Assembly (NCBI RefSeq): GCF_001411555.2 | Contig: NC_049903.1 | Span: 26,982,270-27,046,269 of the forward strand | Direction: 5' to 3' | Source of the DNA: Juglans regia | Lineage: Eukaryota > Streptophyta > Magnoliopsida > Fagales > Juglandaceae | Length of the DNA stretch: 64,000 nucleotides | Part shown: positions 44,890-56,224 of the stretch, piece after piece | How the letters are laid out: each line of letters begins with the position of its first letter | Position numbering within the stretch: position 1 is the first letter of the stretch | Notes under the pieces: generated by a model | Seen by the model: only the letters and a program-made list of their open reading frames with translations | The model's database searches: none | Told to the model about the DNA's origin: nothing | Made by a program: the position numbers and the translations under genes

Positions 44890-47100
44890 AAATGGAAACA
44901 ATATATGCCTCTCTCCCTCACCCTCTCTCAATCGTCCTCTCTCTAACCTCTGTATTTTGTTTATCTATGTTTCTTTCTCTTTCTATCTCTCGACCTCGAG
45001 TCTCTCACTCATCATTGCTGCACCGCCACTTGCAACTTTGTCGCATGCCTTCATGCCACTACACCATGTTGCTAGCACAAAAAGCTACATTGCACCACAT
45101 GCAATACAAGCCTTGCCTCTACACCACCCCAATTTGATAAAATTAGACTTCTCATTATCCATCCCTACCTCTCTGTTGGTCTCCCTCTCACACTCCATAT
45201 TGCTTATGTTATTGTCACAACCATGGACAAATGACATCTCTGCCATGCCACCATATAGCTTCAACATCACTACTCCTCTTACCATGAAACTGCTACCATT
45301 GGATAGTAGGTAAATTCCTAGACCTCATTAGGGATTGAGTTGATGTTGGTTTGAACAAATGTTAAGGGTTAAAATGTTGGATTGTGAATAATAGGGATAG
45401 TTGTAGTAGTTGTTTTAGGCAGATAAGATCAATTAGGCTTGAGTTATGGCAGGACTGTTTGGTTTGTAAAGTGTCTATAATTGGCTATGGGGAAGTTTGA
45501 TCAGATAGATGCTTTTGGGGTTGTTTACTAATTGAGAGGTATTGTGTTATGGTGATATTTCGGCTCTCGCATCGATTAATTTTGTAGAGTTGAGTCTCAG
45601 AGTCAATTGTTAAATTAAAAATATGTACAAAATGTTGATTTGTATTTGTTGTTGCCTAAAAATAGAATGGTGTAGAACATCTAATAGTGCCAGTGGATGA
45701 AATATCTTGTTGTCTTAGTTGGGTATCTTAATGTTCTTCGATTTGTGAGAGAGGTTTGAGATAGGAAGTTATGTTGTTAACTTGATTGACCAACATGAAA
45801 ATTTTTCGAAGGTTAGTGTTGGTTGTATCTTGGCCAAAGGAATGGAAAAAGGCATAATTTCAATGAAACTTTGTTAGTAAGATAAGGTTGATGGTTAGTG
45901 GAGAGTTGTTTGGAGGATGTTTATATGATTGTTCTCACTGTCGAGAATTTGGGCTTGTGATATAAATCGATTTATGACATGTGGTTGAACCTAGTTAAAT
46001 GGGTTGATGACACATTAGGTAGTGAGCGTTAGGAAATATTTGAATTGACATATTCATAGATGGAGTAGTTTCGACCAAATATCGACAAGGTCTTGTACGT
46101 TATTTCGGTTGGCTTTAAGTTGTGTAGTAATTGTGTTAGAAGAACTGGAATGATGGGTTTGTTGTCATGGAGTTTATTTAGTATCTTTCGTCTCAATTGT
46201 TTTAGAGGTTTTAGGTTTTGTTTAGGTCTCGACTGTTTTGCTTGATTTGTTGCAAGACAAGTTTGATTATACTAACAAGCCAAGTAAGCAATGTTCCTAT
46301 GCTAAACTTACCAAAAAACTATTGGAGGTCAATTTTGAGAGACTTCAATATTTTGTGATTAAACCTATCTTGGTTATTTTCTTTACTATTCTCTATATTT
46401 GAAAATTGAGATTTTGTCATGACTAGTGTAAACATGAACATTTTTATATTTTGTTTATCTACTGCATAAAATGTGAATATGACTTTTGAAATATTTAGGT
46501 GAATCTATGACACTATCTATTCAATACACTATTATGTTATTGCATTATATCTAAAAACCCTGAGGCATACGATTTTGTTTTGTTTTGACTACGGGCCCTG
46601 CCACGGGTAATAGTTGTGGCCTTTATTCTCTTTCTAGCCTTGTTTTGAGTATAAAACGTAGTCTCTATTACTATGTCAGTACCAACATCGTTGTTCTGAG
46701 TGCACTCTATTTCTACTTGACTAACTGCAGATATGCACAACACTTCCACATGCGCAAACACAGCTTGCATTTATGTTTTTGATGTTGTTTCAATTATTGT
46801 CAAATGTTGTTTGTACTATTATTAAATGCTTATGAAATATCGCTCGATTATTATTTTGAAATATGATTTTGTTTCTGCATTGTGTAACTAACTCATGTTT
46901 TGCACACGAGTATAGGTTCGCTGCTTATAGAGTTAGTGGGAGAGAGAATATTTTATTATTATTCAATTGCTATTTTTTAGGAATCCTTTAGAGAAATTTT
47001 TATTAAAGATTTGTATTAAAGTTCTATTATTATTATTCTTATTATTATCATCATCATCATCGATTTTGATTAAAAGGGTTAAACCCAGGTATGGGGCATG
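44890..47100 (+). repeat. LTR family F, diverged copy F2
   Basis: Follows the F1 order: CT-rich start, then a GT-rich middle, then words shared with F1 such as CTGCATAAAATGTGAATATGA (TTGCATAAAATGTGGATATGA in F1), the CCTGCCACGGGTAATAGT block (CCTTACCACCGGTTATAGT in F1) and the end AGGTATGGGGC. The left end is not defined and no TSD was found. No gene. Confidence 0.7.
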
Positions 47101-47216
47101 ATATGAGAATTAGTTAGAAATATCAAAATATGAGATGAGAGAATAAGGAGGATAAACATTAAGTAACTTTTATAGAGACTTTGATTGTTAAGCAACGGTG
47201 CAAATAGCCAATTTAT

Positions 47217-48048
47217 TAGGGGTATAATCGGTCTGGTTCAGTCCGGTTTTAGACAAAATCTAGGACCGAACCGGTATGTATCAATTGTATTTTTCAAAAC
47301 CGATTACGCACCGGTTACCCTCCTAAACCGGTACTTCCGGTTACCGGTTTTCGGTCCGGTCCGGTCCGGTTTTTCGATTTTTTAAAAATGTAAGTTTCAC
47401 AATTTGTCATTAAAATTTGTTTATAAAAAAAATTTTTGATTTAAAAAAAGTTGTTTTATACTTTTATAAATATATTAGACTATATAATAGTATTAATATT
47501 AGACTATTTGTATAGTTATAAGTTATATATTAGTATTAGCTATAAACTATATATTTAATATTAGTATTAGTTATAAACTACATATTTAATATTAGTATTA
47601 GTTATAAACTTTTAGTAAAAACTTGTAGTATTAATTATAAGTATAACTATAGTCATTAGTCTATATTAGACTATTAGTATTAGTTATAAATTTTTAGTAA
47701 TTTAGTATTAACATTTTATGTAATAATTTATAAATTATAATAAGAAATTATTTCATATATGAATATATATAATTATATATATTATATATAAAAATTTCAC
47801 ATAAAAATTTATAATTATACATAATATATAATATTTATATATATTAATATATATATATAATATTTTGTATAAAACTTATATATACAATAATACAAATATT
47901 ATTTTTTATATATATTTTTTATCAACCGGTCTGGTCTGGTCCGAAAAATCCTAAAACCGGAACCAGATCGGAACCGGTCAGTTTTCATATTCTAAGAACC
48001 GGTCCGGTCCGGTCCGGACCGATTTTGTGGTTTGAATTTACACCCTTA
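47217..48048. mobile_element. Non-autonomous hAT-type element (copy 2)
   Basis: The ends are TAGGGGTATAATCGGTC and its inverted counterpart AATTTACACCCTTA. A perfect 8-bp TSD, CAATTTAT, is at 47209-47216 and 48049-48056. Both subterminal regions hold runs of GGTCCGGTCCGG and ACCGGTT words, and the middle is AT-rich. No transposase. It is the same family as 25824-26438. Confidence 0.92.
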
Positions 48049-48056
48049 CAATTTAT

Positions 48057-49340
48057 TATGTAAAATCATTTAGCTAGAAGGGTTTAGGATGCTGAGATCG
48101 TACAAGATGAGTCAAGATGAGTCAGAACCATTTCAAGGAAACCATTTTATTTAGATACGTGGGGTAAGATTTGTTGTGAACAATGTCATCTTAAATGAAA
48201 GAGTTGCAAATTGAGTTGAAATATATTTCCTATTCTTGTGGTATTGAAGTTGTTTTAAATTGAAAGAAAGTAAATTTGTTAGTAATGTACTTGAGTTTGA
48301 TGAAACCCTCAACTACATCAGATTTTCGAAGCAAGGGATAAAACCAAATAAAGTTTGAAAAAATGTAAAAATAAAAATAAAAATAACCACAACTATTGTT
48401 CTATACACAAATTATGTTTTCCTACATCTTTGATTCCTTCACAAAATCTCACATAAGCGATAAAACATCTATCAATTAAGTTGGTGTGCATTGAACATCG
48501 TACCCTTTTCATGGTGTACGTGCAATGAGTATATTAAAAATAATCTCACTAAGAAAATTGATCCTATTCATATATAATAAAAATATTTTTGAAATTTTTG
48601 AAATTTTTAATTTTTTCATATTTCATTAAAATAAATTTGAAAGTAATTATGAATTCACAAGAAGAATAAACCAAAATATGGAATGCAAACATAAAGCTAG
48701 AAAAAATGCAAAACAACCTAAAAACTACAATGCATGCACTAAGATATATGATCAAGTACTCCTAGGCATGTGGTGTCTCCCTAATATTAGATAAAACCAT
48801 TACCACTCTCCCTCAAAGGTTGAATGATGTGAACTTTAGGAATCTAAATTCTCTGAAGTCTAAGAGTACGTTTCTGAGTTCGAGAAGTAAGTTTTTCTAT
48901 ATCATGCAACCTATTAAACAAAACACTCGTATTCTTGACCAATCTCAACAATTCATTCCTAATAAAGATATATTCTTTCATATGCCCTTGAGGGTTCAAC
49001 AAAAAATAATTAAGTCAAATATAGCCAATTTTGCCACAATTGGGCCGAAAAATACACATTGCAGGCTTTTTTCTATATTTCAAGAATGATGAGCTTTTTT
49101 TTTTAATTAAAATCCATTTTGAAACTAGTTCAGACCGATAGCTAACGGTCTGGTCTGGCCCACTAGGAGAATGGACCAACATCTCTCCGGGAACGAACTG
49201 CACCGATTTACACCCCTTGCCACAATGATGGCAAGCAGGAACAAAAATTTGAGAAGGTTGTATGGAGGAGGTGTTACTTTGGTCTCATAAACAATAACCT
49301 TCTTTCCCTTATTAATTAAAGGTGTAACAAGCATCACATT
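48057..49340. other. No gene; partial hAT-type end
   Basis: An AT-rich region. At about 49130-49218 there is GGTCTGGTCTGGCCC and CACCGATTTACACCCCTT, resembling the right end of the hAT-type family at 25824 and 47217. No matching left end was found, so it is a remnant. The 89-codon open frame at 48820-49089 is not recognised. Confidence 0.45.
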
Positions 49341-49720
49341 ATTTTTAGTCGAAAGAAGAAATCACAAAATAACACTCATTCACAAAACTACGATCAGATT
49401 TATAATGAGCATGCTTTTGATTTTCGAATAACTTATTAAGTATATCACAAGAGAGTTTATTCAAATGTTTTTTAGAATCATGCAACTCATCATACTCAAG
49501 TGATTTGTTCTATTCAAATAACATGGCATTCTCATATTTGAATGAAGAAATCAGAGCATGTGAATCGGACATGCAACTCAAGAACCAATGATTTCTTTTC
49601 ATGTTCAACATCTTTTAGTAAAGAAATCTCATATTTCATATTATTATAAAGAGTAAATGAGTCATTCAATTTAATATGCAAACTTTTTTTTTTTCATGGT
49701 CAATGAGATTAAGTTTTTTC
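49340..49720 (-). pseudogene. Copia-type gag relic (coiled-coil region)
   Basis: On the minus strand the sequence reads SHALISSFKYENAMLFE, a stop, NKSLEYDELHDSKKHLN, then KLSCDILNKLFENQKHAHYK and SFVNECYFVISSF. This resembles the charged region behind the zinc knuckle of some plant copia gag proteins. One in-frame stop is seen and no zinc knuckle or pol follows. Assignment is by general resemblance only. Confidence 0.4.
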
Positions 49721-52700
49721 ATTGTGTTGGACATTATTTCATTGTGTTGTCTAATTTAACCCAATTTAATATGCAAATCTAATTTGATTGGACATTCTTT
49801 CATTGTATTGTCTACAGTCCCGCATCTCATTTTTCTCCATCTTAGAAATATTGTTGGCCTTTTTACCCATTTTAAATTGAGTCTAGGGTCATACTCAGGA
49901 AACTAATCTAGAATGTGTGTACCAACTGAAAAATCAGTGATTTAGATCCCAAATACACATAGAGGGAGTGAATAAATATTTTTCAAAATTTATTAGACTA
50001 TTTAAATTAGCATATAATCAATCAAATAATAAGATAATAAACATATCAATTTTGGTAATGAAGTGGAGACTCATTTAAAGAACGTCTTCAAAATCGAAAA
50101 CCACACCAGATGTAAATTATCATAAAAAATATACTACAGAAATTAAGTTTATTACAATCAATTTAGAAATACTTACAAGACTCTTGAAGTAACTAAATAT
50201 GGCTTTCAACACCATGAGTATCCCACTTAATCTATGTACCCTGGTAGCTCTGGACCACCGATCTTTCTATAGTTTCACTACGAGCACAAACTATTTATTT
50301 GCACCCAGGCAGCTCCAGAAATCCTTCTGGCCAGCAAATATGTCCACACCAATAAAATCAACAATACTTCATCATAAGCATAATATGATGGATGCTCGTT
50401 TAACAAGATAATATTGATTATTAATGCATAACGGATCTTTTTAGAATTTTCTCTCAAGAATACACTAAATACGGCAGCTCTAGCCTCTCTCCATGACTTA
50501 GAAGTTGTGTATATTATTCAAGATATACTTAGAGTTTGGGTAGGCCACTTAGAGAGTTGAAACCCTAGTGAAAACATTATTTTTGGAATTTTTGCTTGAG
50601 CAAAGGTGAAGCAAACTACCAAGCGAACTTTTTGTCTAGTTTAAGGTCTAGTTTGTTTTTAGAGATGAGATGAGATGAGTTAAGATTAAAGTTAAAAAGT
50701 TAAATAAAATATTGTTAAAATATAATTTTTAATATTATTTTTATTTTGAGATTTGAAAAAATTGAATTGTTTATTTTATATTATATTATAATTTGATAAA
50801 GTTATAAAAATGAGATGAGATGAGTTGAGAAGTTTCTTGAAAACAAACGAGACTAAGTTTAAGTCTTTAAATTGTTGAACTATTTTGACCTAAAGGTTGG
50901 AAATGGACGATCCTAGTGAAACATTAATTTGTAGATAATTGAGTTAGAGTTCCAACGCCACAAATCACACTTCAATCCAATGTGGGAGAAAATTTTATGG
51001 CCAATTTACTCTAACTAGTCGATCTCATCAGTTCTTGCGAACTTGCAATCTTTGTACTTTTTGTTCCAATTACAACTTAGACTCTACCCAACATATTTAC
51101 AACTTAATTGAACTAAGTTTTATCATAGAGCATTGCTATTCATAAACCCATACACCACACACCAGAATTATTTTATTTTTTTAAAATTATTTTAAAGTTT
51201 TTTTTTGGTTTTATTATTCTTAAAATAATTGAATTATTCTACTCATAATCCATATATCACAACATTTAATAAGAGAATAAAATTAAAGAAATCATAAAAA
51301 TATTGGTATGTAGTGTACGAGGCTTAAGAATATAATTTTTCTTTATCATAATAACATGCCAACATATTATTTTTACACTACCAATCTCTAACACAAAAAT
51401 TTGGAAAATGTGCTTTATTGGTGTTGTGAATCTAACCGGACTCACGAAGGAATCAGTGCTTTTAACTTTCATAGACTTTGAAACAAGCAAATGATTTGAC
51501 TTTTGTACAAAGTGTACTAAGATATATAAACTACACATCGTTTTCAATTTTTATCTAAACATGCATCAGATTCTAATCATGAATTCAATACTAATAATAA
51601 TTCAGGACAATTCAATTCCTAGGTTTTATGCATTTGCAATCAATTCATTAGTTTGGTTATACATGTGAGATGAAATAAGATAAGATAAAATTTAAATATT
51701 AAATAAAATATTATTAAAATATAATTTTTATTTTTTAATTTAAATATTAAATTATTTTTTTATTTTATATAAAATTTTAAAAAATTATAATAATTAAATA
51801 AAATAAGACAAGATGATATGATTTGTGGAAGGCATGATCTTTGAATTTGAGATATTTTGTAACGTGCTCCGACCATCAAGCTCTCGTTAGATCTACCAAT
51901 GCAACGATTGCCTGTGTCCGCCAATCAATACCTGACAAATGGCACAAAAATGCCACAAGTTGGCAAAAAGCTTCTTAGGTTTCCAATTTTAATTCTTGGG
52001 TTTGAAACTTTTTGCAATTAACACACTTTATCAAATCCATTTTTAGATTCATTTACGGCTAGATAGCCAGTGGCATTAAAACCCAATCAAAAGATTAAAA
52101 CTCAACACAATACAAAAATGTCATGCCAACCACTTTATTAAAAAACTAAAAATTTTATGTATTCTTTACTGACTTTATTAATGTAATTGAGTACATTATT
52201 TTTTTAATATAAATTAATTCTTTTGATTAATCATATCAGTAAAATATATAAAAAATATATAAAAATAATTATATATAATAGAACTATTAAAAAATAACTA
52301 TTCTATATTTTAAGAATCAAATTTTAAAATTTATTTTTAAAATTAAATTATGCCACATGAATAATATATAGTATAAGAACTATAAAATTTAATTATAGTT
52401 CGATTTCAGTGCCTTTTAGACTCTTTACTCTTTAAGTGCTTTAATTTTGACTTTTCATCTTCTTCCGATTTTAATTCTAGTTTTTATTTTAATCATAAAT
52501 GCTTATTTATTTAGTATTCCTATATTTATTTTTGTGACACGTGGCATTTGAAATGAAATGACACATCAACAGTTTTTACAGTTAATTAATATCGTAAATA
52601 ACAAGTTCGATTTGATCAAAATTGATACCAAAAAGAGTATTGAAGTCCAAAATTAAAATATAAAGATGATTCTATTTTAAGGGCAAACCAAAAGAAATTT

Positions 52701-52856
52701 GTATTTAACCAAAATAAAAATAAAAATATATAAAAAAATTTAAATTCTAAAAACTATTAAAAAAACCAACAAATTTTAAAAATTAAGAAAGCATCTCATA
52801 TAAAACACTATTAAATAATTTTGAGGTTACTTGAGCCACCTTTAGATGGTTCTAAC
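49721..52856. other. Intergenic, AT-rich, no gene
   Basis: No coding sequence with family resemblance. It contains a short AT-rich element (50651-50848), a related piece at about 51665-51825 (GTGAGATGAAATAAGATAAG), and long A/T tracts. Confidence 0.5.
50651..50848. mobile_element. Short AT-rich MITE-like element
   Basis: The ends are GTTTGTTTTTAGAG and the inverted GAAAACAAAC. Inside both ends is GAGATGAGATGAGTT in the same direction. Related GATGAG-bearing AT-rich segments are at about 26960-27290, 51665-51825 and 55543-55710. No target duplication was found, so class is unresolved. Confidence 0.5.
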
Positions 52857-53860
52857 TAAGACTGTTTATCCGGGTCGGATTTTTTTTTCGGGCCAGAACC
52901 CGTGTGATAAAAATCGGATATATCCGGTCTGGACCCGGGTATGAAACTCGAGTTCCGTATTCATAACCCGGTATAACCGGATTTGTACAAAAGTAAAAAA
53001 AAAATCTCTTTCCTTCAGCCCGTGACCTCGGATCCCCCCCCCTTCCTCTCTCAACCCTAGCAATGATTCTACGAAACCCTAGCCGCCGTCGTGATGATCT
53101 CGATGATTACTTGATGGAGAGGAGTAGCTGATTCGAGTACACTCTCTCACCGATGGCTTGCAGAAGCTCAGCTTTGAGAATCTTCTCTTCCTCGGCCAAA
53201 CTAACCAACCCTAGATCACAGTACACCTCTTCGCCCACCAATACACTCATACCACAAGAAGAGGGCCAAGGAAGCCAAGAAGCTCTCCCTTAAGCACACA
53301 TGAAGCCAAAGGCCCTCGAAGCCTGCCGTGCCCTCGCCCTCGAAGTGTTGGAGCAAAAGAAAGCCGCATGCAAAGAAAGGGTACTCCCCATTTTTTGCCC
53401 TCATATTATTGTGTGTTATTTTGCTTGCTCTATGACTAAATCGGTTAGTTTTTATCCTTGCGCTATTGCACATGTGTATCTTGTTATTTTTATTTCTCGG
53501 TGTGGATTGGGCGTTTCTGGAGAAAATTATACCTACACACGAGAGATATTGGTGACATTCAATGTTTGTTTAGATGGATTTTGTGTGCTTGCTTCTCATT
53601 CTCTGTGCCCAGACTGCATACGAGTCTTATAAGTTGCTTTTAAGCTTAAAGTCTGGATTTTTGGAGATGGCGTAGATCATATTAATAAGGTAGTGAAGAG
53701 AGTATTTAGTTTTGGAGCTTTTAGAACTGTGCCTCTCTACCTGGTTTTGTGATTTGGAGGAAAAAGAATGATAGAAGTTTTGAGAACAATGGAAAAAAAA
53801 AAACTTATTCAATACTTTGTCTATTTGGGTCTGTTATGTTCTATGTTACCACATTTTGTT

Positions 53861-53891
<31 letters not shown>

Positions 53892-55329
53892 CCTGTTATT
53901 GGCTCTGAGGATGCCTTCATATCAATCATTCATTAGTTAGAAACATTTGTTAATTCTTTTAAATATTAATATTTGAATGTTCATAAGATTTTCATGTATC
54001 ATTATTAATGGGTTGTTAAGATATAGGTTTCTGATTAAATAGTCCTTCATTTTGATCTATCCTTGTTTTCAAATAATCTAATTTTTGTTGGTTCTGCTTC
54101 AGATCTTGATGGTAAGTCTTTACAAAAGCACTTTATGTTTGTTTAGAAAATTACATTAATTAGCTCCAAACTTAATTACACATTTTTGTTTAATTAATTG
54201 CAAACATCCTTAAAAACTTATTCAGTTCTTTCTTCTGGGGTTGTTGCTAATTAAATGTCACCATGCATTGAGCAGGTGATTTTTGAGATATGCATGCATG
54301 TCTAGCCCGATTGATTTGCTACAAATAGGGGTCTGTTTGGTTCTATCCCTCCATGAGTCATTAATTAGTTGATTGCTGGACCTAATTTCTGGAAGGATTA
54401 ATTATACATCATCCCTAATTTCTTGCATACACACAGTAATATTGTTTGTGTTTTTTTTTTTGTTTTTGCTTAAAGGTAAACACATGAAGGCAGAAGATTT
54501 CATATTGCTTAACCTTTTTGCTTTGTTTTTCTCTCTGGGAGTCTTTTCAAAGTGGATTGAGATGGAGTTTGTGGGATGTTGTGGGGTTACAAGCTATCTA
54601 TTTTTACTGATTTCCATGTCAATATTTGGTCATTGAGCTGCTTTTATATATTGTGTCTACTGTCAATAGCTTGTGTTAGGTATTCCTTTCCATGGTTTGT
54701 GCTTTTCTTTGTTGAAATACATTCTTACTCTTCAGTTTGGGTGGCTGCAAAGAATATACTAGGAATTCAATGTAGCGGTTGTCTTCAATTGGGTGGCTAC
54801 ATTGAATAGGTTTGAAGTTTTATTTGGTGTGATTAAATCACAGGGAAGACTATGTTATTGATTTGTAACTCATATCTTGTAATTTTATATTTTGTAATAA
54901 TGTAATATGTAGTAGATTGCATGCATTTTAGTTTTTTATTTTTATATATTTTATTATTCTGCACAATGTTAGGATTATGCTTTTTAACATTACTTCTTAG
55001 AAAAAAATTTCACATAATAGAGGCTTTTATAAATAAAAAATAATAATGATTATCAACATGGATTATTCTTGAAAAGTCTTTAATATGGTATAGGTTTTTA
55101 TTAAAATAAAATTATTCTTTTAAATACAGACTTCTATAAAAAAAAATATGAAAAAAAGACTTCTTTATTATAAAAAAAAGGGTTCAACCCGGAACTCGGA
55201 ATCCGGGTTTTAAAAAACCCGGGTTTAACCGGGTTTTGGCCGGGTCTGACCTGGACCAATCCGGTCCGGGTTTAAAACCTGGGTCCCGATGCGGTTTTAC
55301 TCAAGTTGGAACCCGGATGAACACTTCTA
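52857..55329. mobile_element. Large hAT-type element with gene-like cargo
   Basis: The ends are TAAGACTGTTTATCCGGGT and its inverted counterpart ACCCGGATGAACACTTCTA. They are flanked by GTTCTAAC (52849-52856) and GCTCCAAC (55330-55337), an 8-bp duplication with two C/T differences. CCGGGT/ACCCGG words crowd both ends. Inside, at about 53060-53380, is GC-richer, gene-like sequence, then AT-rich filler with an (AT)n run at 53867-53891. No transposase domain is seen. Confidence 0.72.
53064..53381 (+). pseudogene. Captured gene fragment, identity unknown
   Basis: Codon-like sequence inside the hAT-type element. From ATG 53153 it reads MACRSSALRIFSSSAKL and continues for about 46 codons; the Arg/Ser-rich start without acidic residues resembles a mitochondrial presequence. 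In another frame follow KPKALEACRALALEVLEQKK and AACKER, just before a possible donor GTACTC at 53382. The frames do not join. I cannot name the parent gene. Confidence 0.4.
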
Positions 55330-55337
55330 GCTCCAAC

Positions 55338-55951
55338 CACCACCCACAAGGATAATAAATTGAGTTTCTATCCAGTAATTCTACATCATATACTTGTTAA
55401 GAAAAAAAAAATAAAAAAATAAAAAATAAAAAAAGATATGTAGTGTAGGACCACTAATTAGAATTTTTTTAATAAATTAATTAATAAATATTTTTATTGA
55501 ATTAGTTAATAGATTTTTTCATTGTACTTTTTTAAGATTCAGAGATGAGTTAGTATTTAGAGATGAGTTGAAATGATTTTAGATGAGTTAATAAAATATT
55601 GTTAAAATATTATTTTTTAATATTATTATTGTTTTAATATTTAAAAAGTTGAATTATTTATTATATTTTATATGAAAATTTAAGAAAATTATAATGATAA
55701 GATGTGATGTGTTTCAATTCAAATCGAGGATTTATAATGTTTTATTTTTCATGTTATATTTGTCGTGAAACTTCTTTATTTTTCTTTGAGAAATTTTAAA
55801 TAATGATTGATTTTTTTTTTCATATTTTTTAATATATTTAAATATTTTTAAAAAATAAAAAAATACATCAATATATTTAAAATCACTTCTTTAATTACTA
55901 AGTAAAAAATTTTAAAAAAACTTTTTAATCAATAATCAAATAAAGCGATCA
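55338..55951. other. AT-rich intergenic sequence
   Basis: Homopolymer A and T runs. A segment at about 55543-55710 with repeated AGAGATGAGTT resembles the AT-rich element at 50651. No gene. Confidence 0.5.
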
Positions 55952-55960
55952 AATTCAAAA

Positions 55961-56215
55961 GGGTAATGATAGGCTTACTACTCTATTACTATCCATCTAC
56001 TACCAAAATGTATTTTAAGTTTTTTTATTTTTTTATCATTTTCTTTTAAGTATTTTTTTAACATCCTTAATCATTAAGAAAAAATTAAAAAATATATATA
56101 TATTTACTAATACACACTTCCTTAATCATTAAGTCAAATAAAAAAATTAAAAAAAAATCAAATATAAAAATAGTATTAAATGGGTAGTAGTAGGGTAGTA
56201 ACCGTATCATTATCC
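55961..56215. mobile_element. Mutator-type MITE
   Basis: 255 bp with long inverted ends: GGGTAATGATAGGCTTACTA at the left, against the complement GGATAATGATACGGTTACTA at the right, continuing for about 40 bp with few mismatches. A perfect 9-bp TSD, AATTCAAAA, is at 55952-55960 and 56216-56224. Nine bp is the duplication length of Mutator-like elements. The interior is AT-rich and non-coding. Confidence 0.92.
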
Positions 56216-56224
56216 AATTCAAAA

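Noticed and set aside
49130..49218. Third small hAT-type element
   Set aside because: Only the right end is recognisable; no left end or target duplication, so treated as a remnant.
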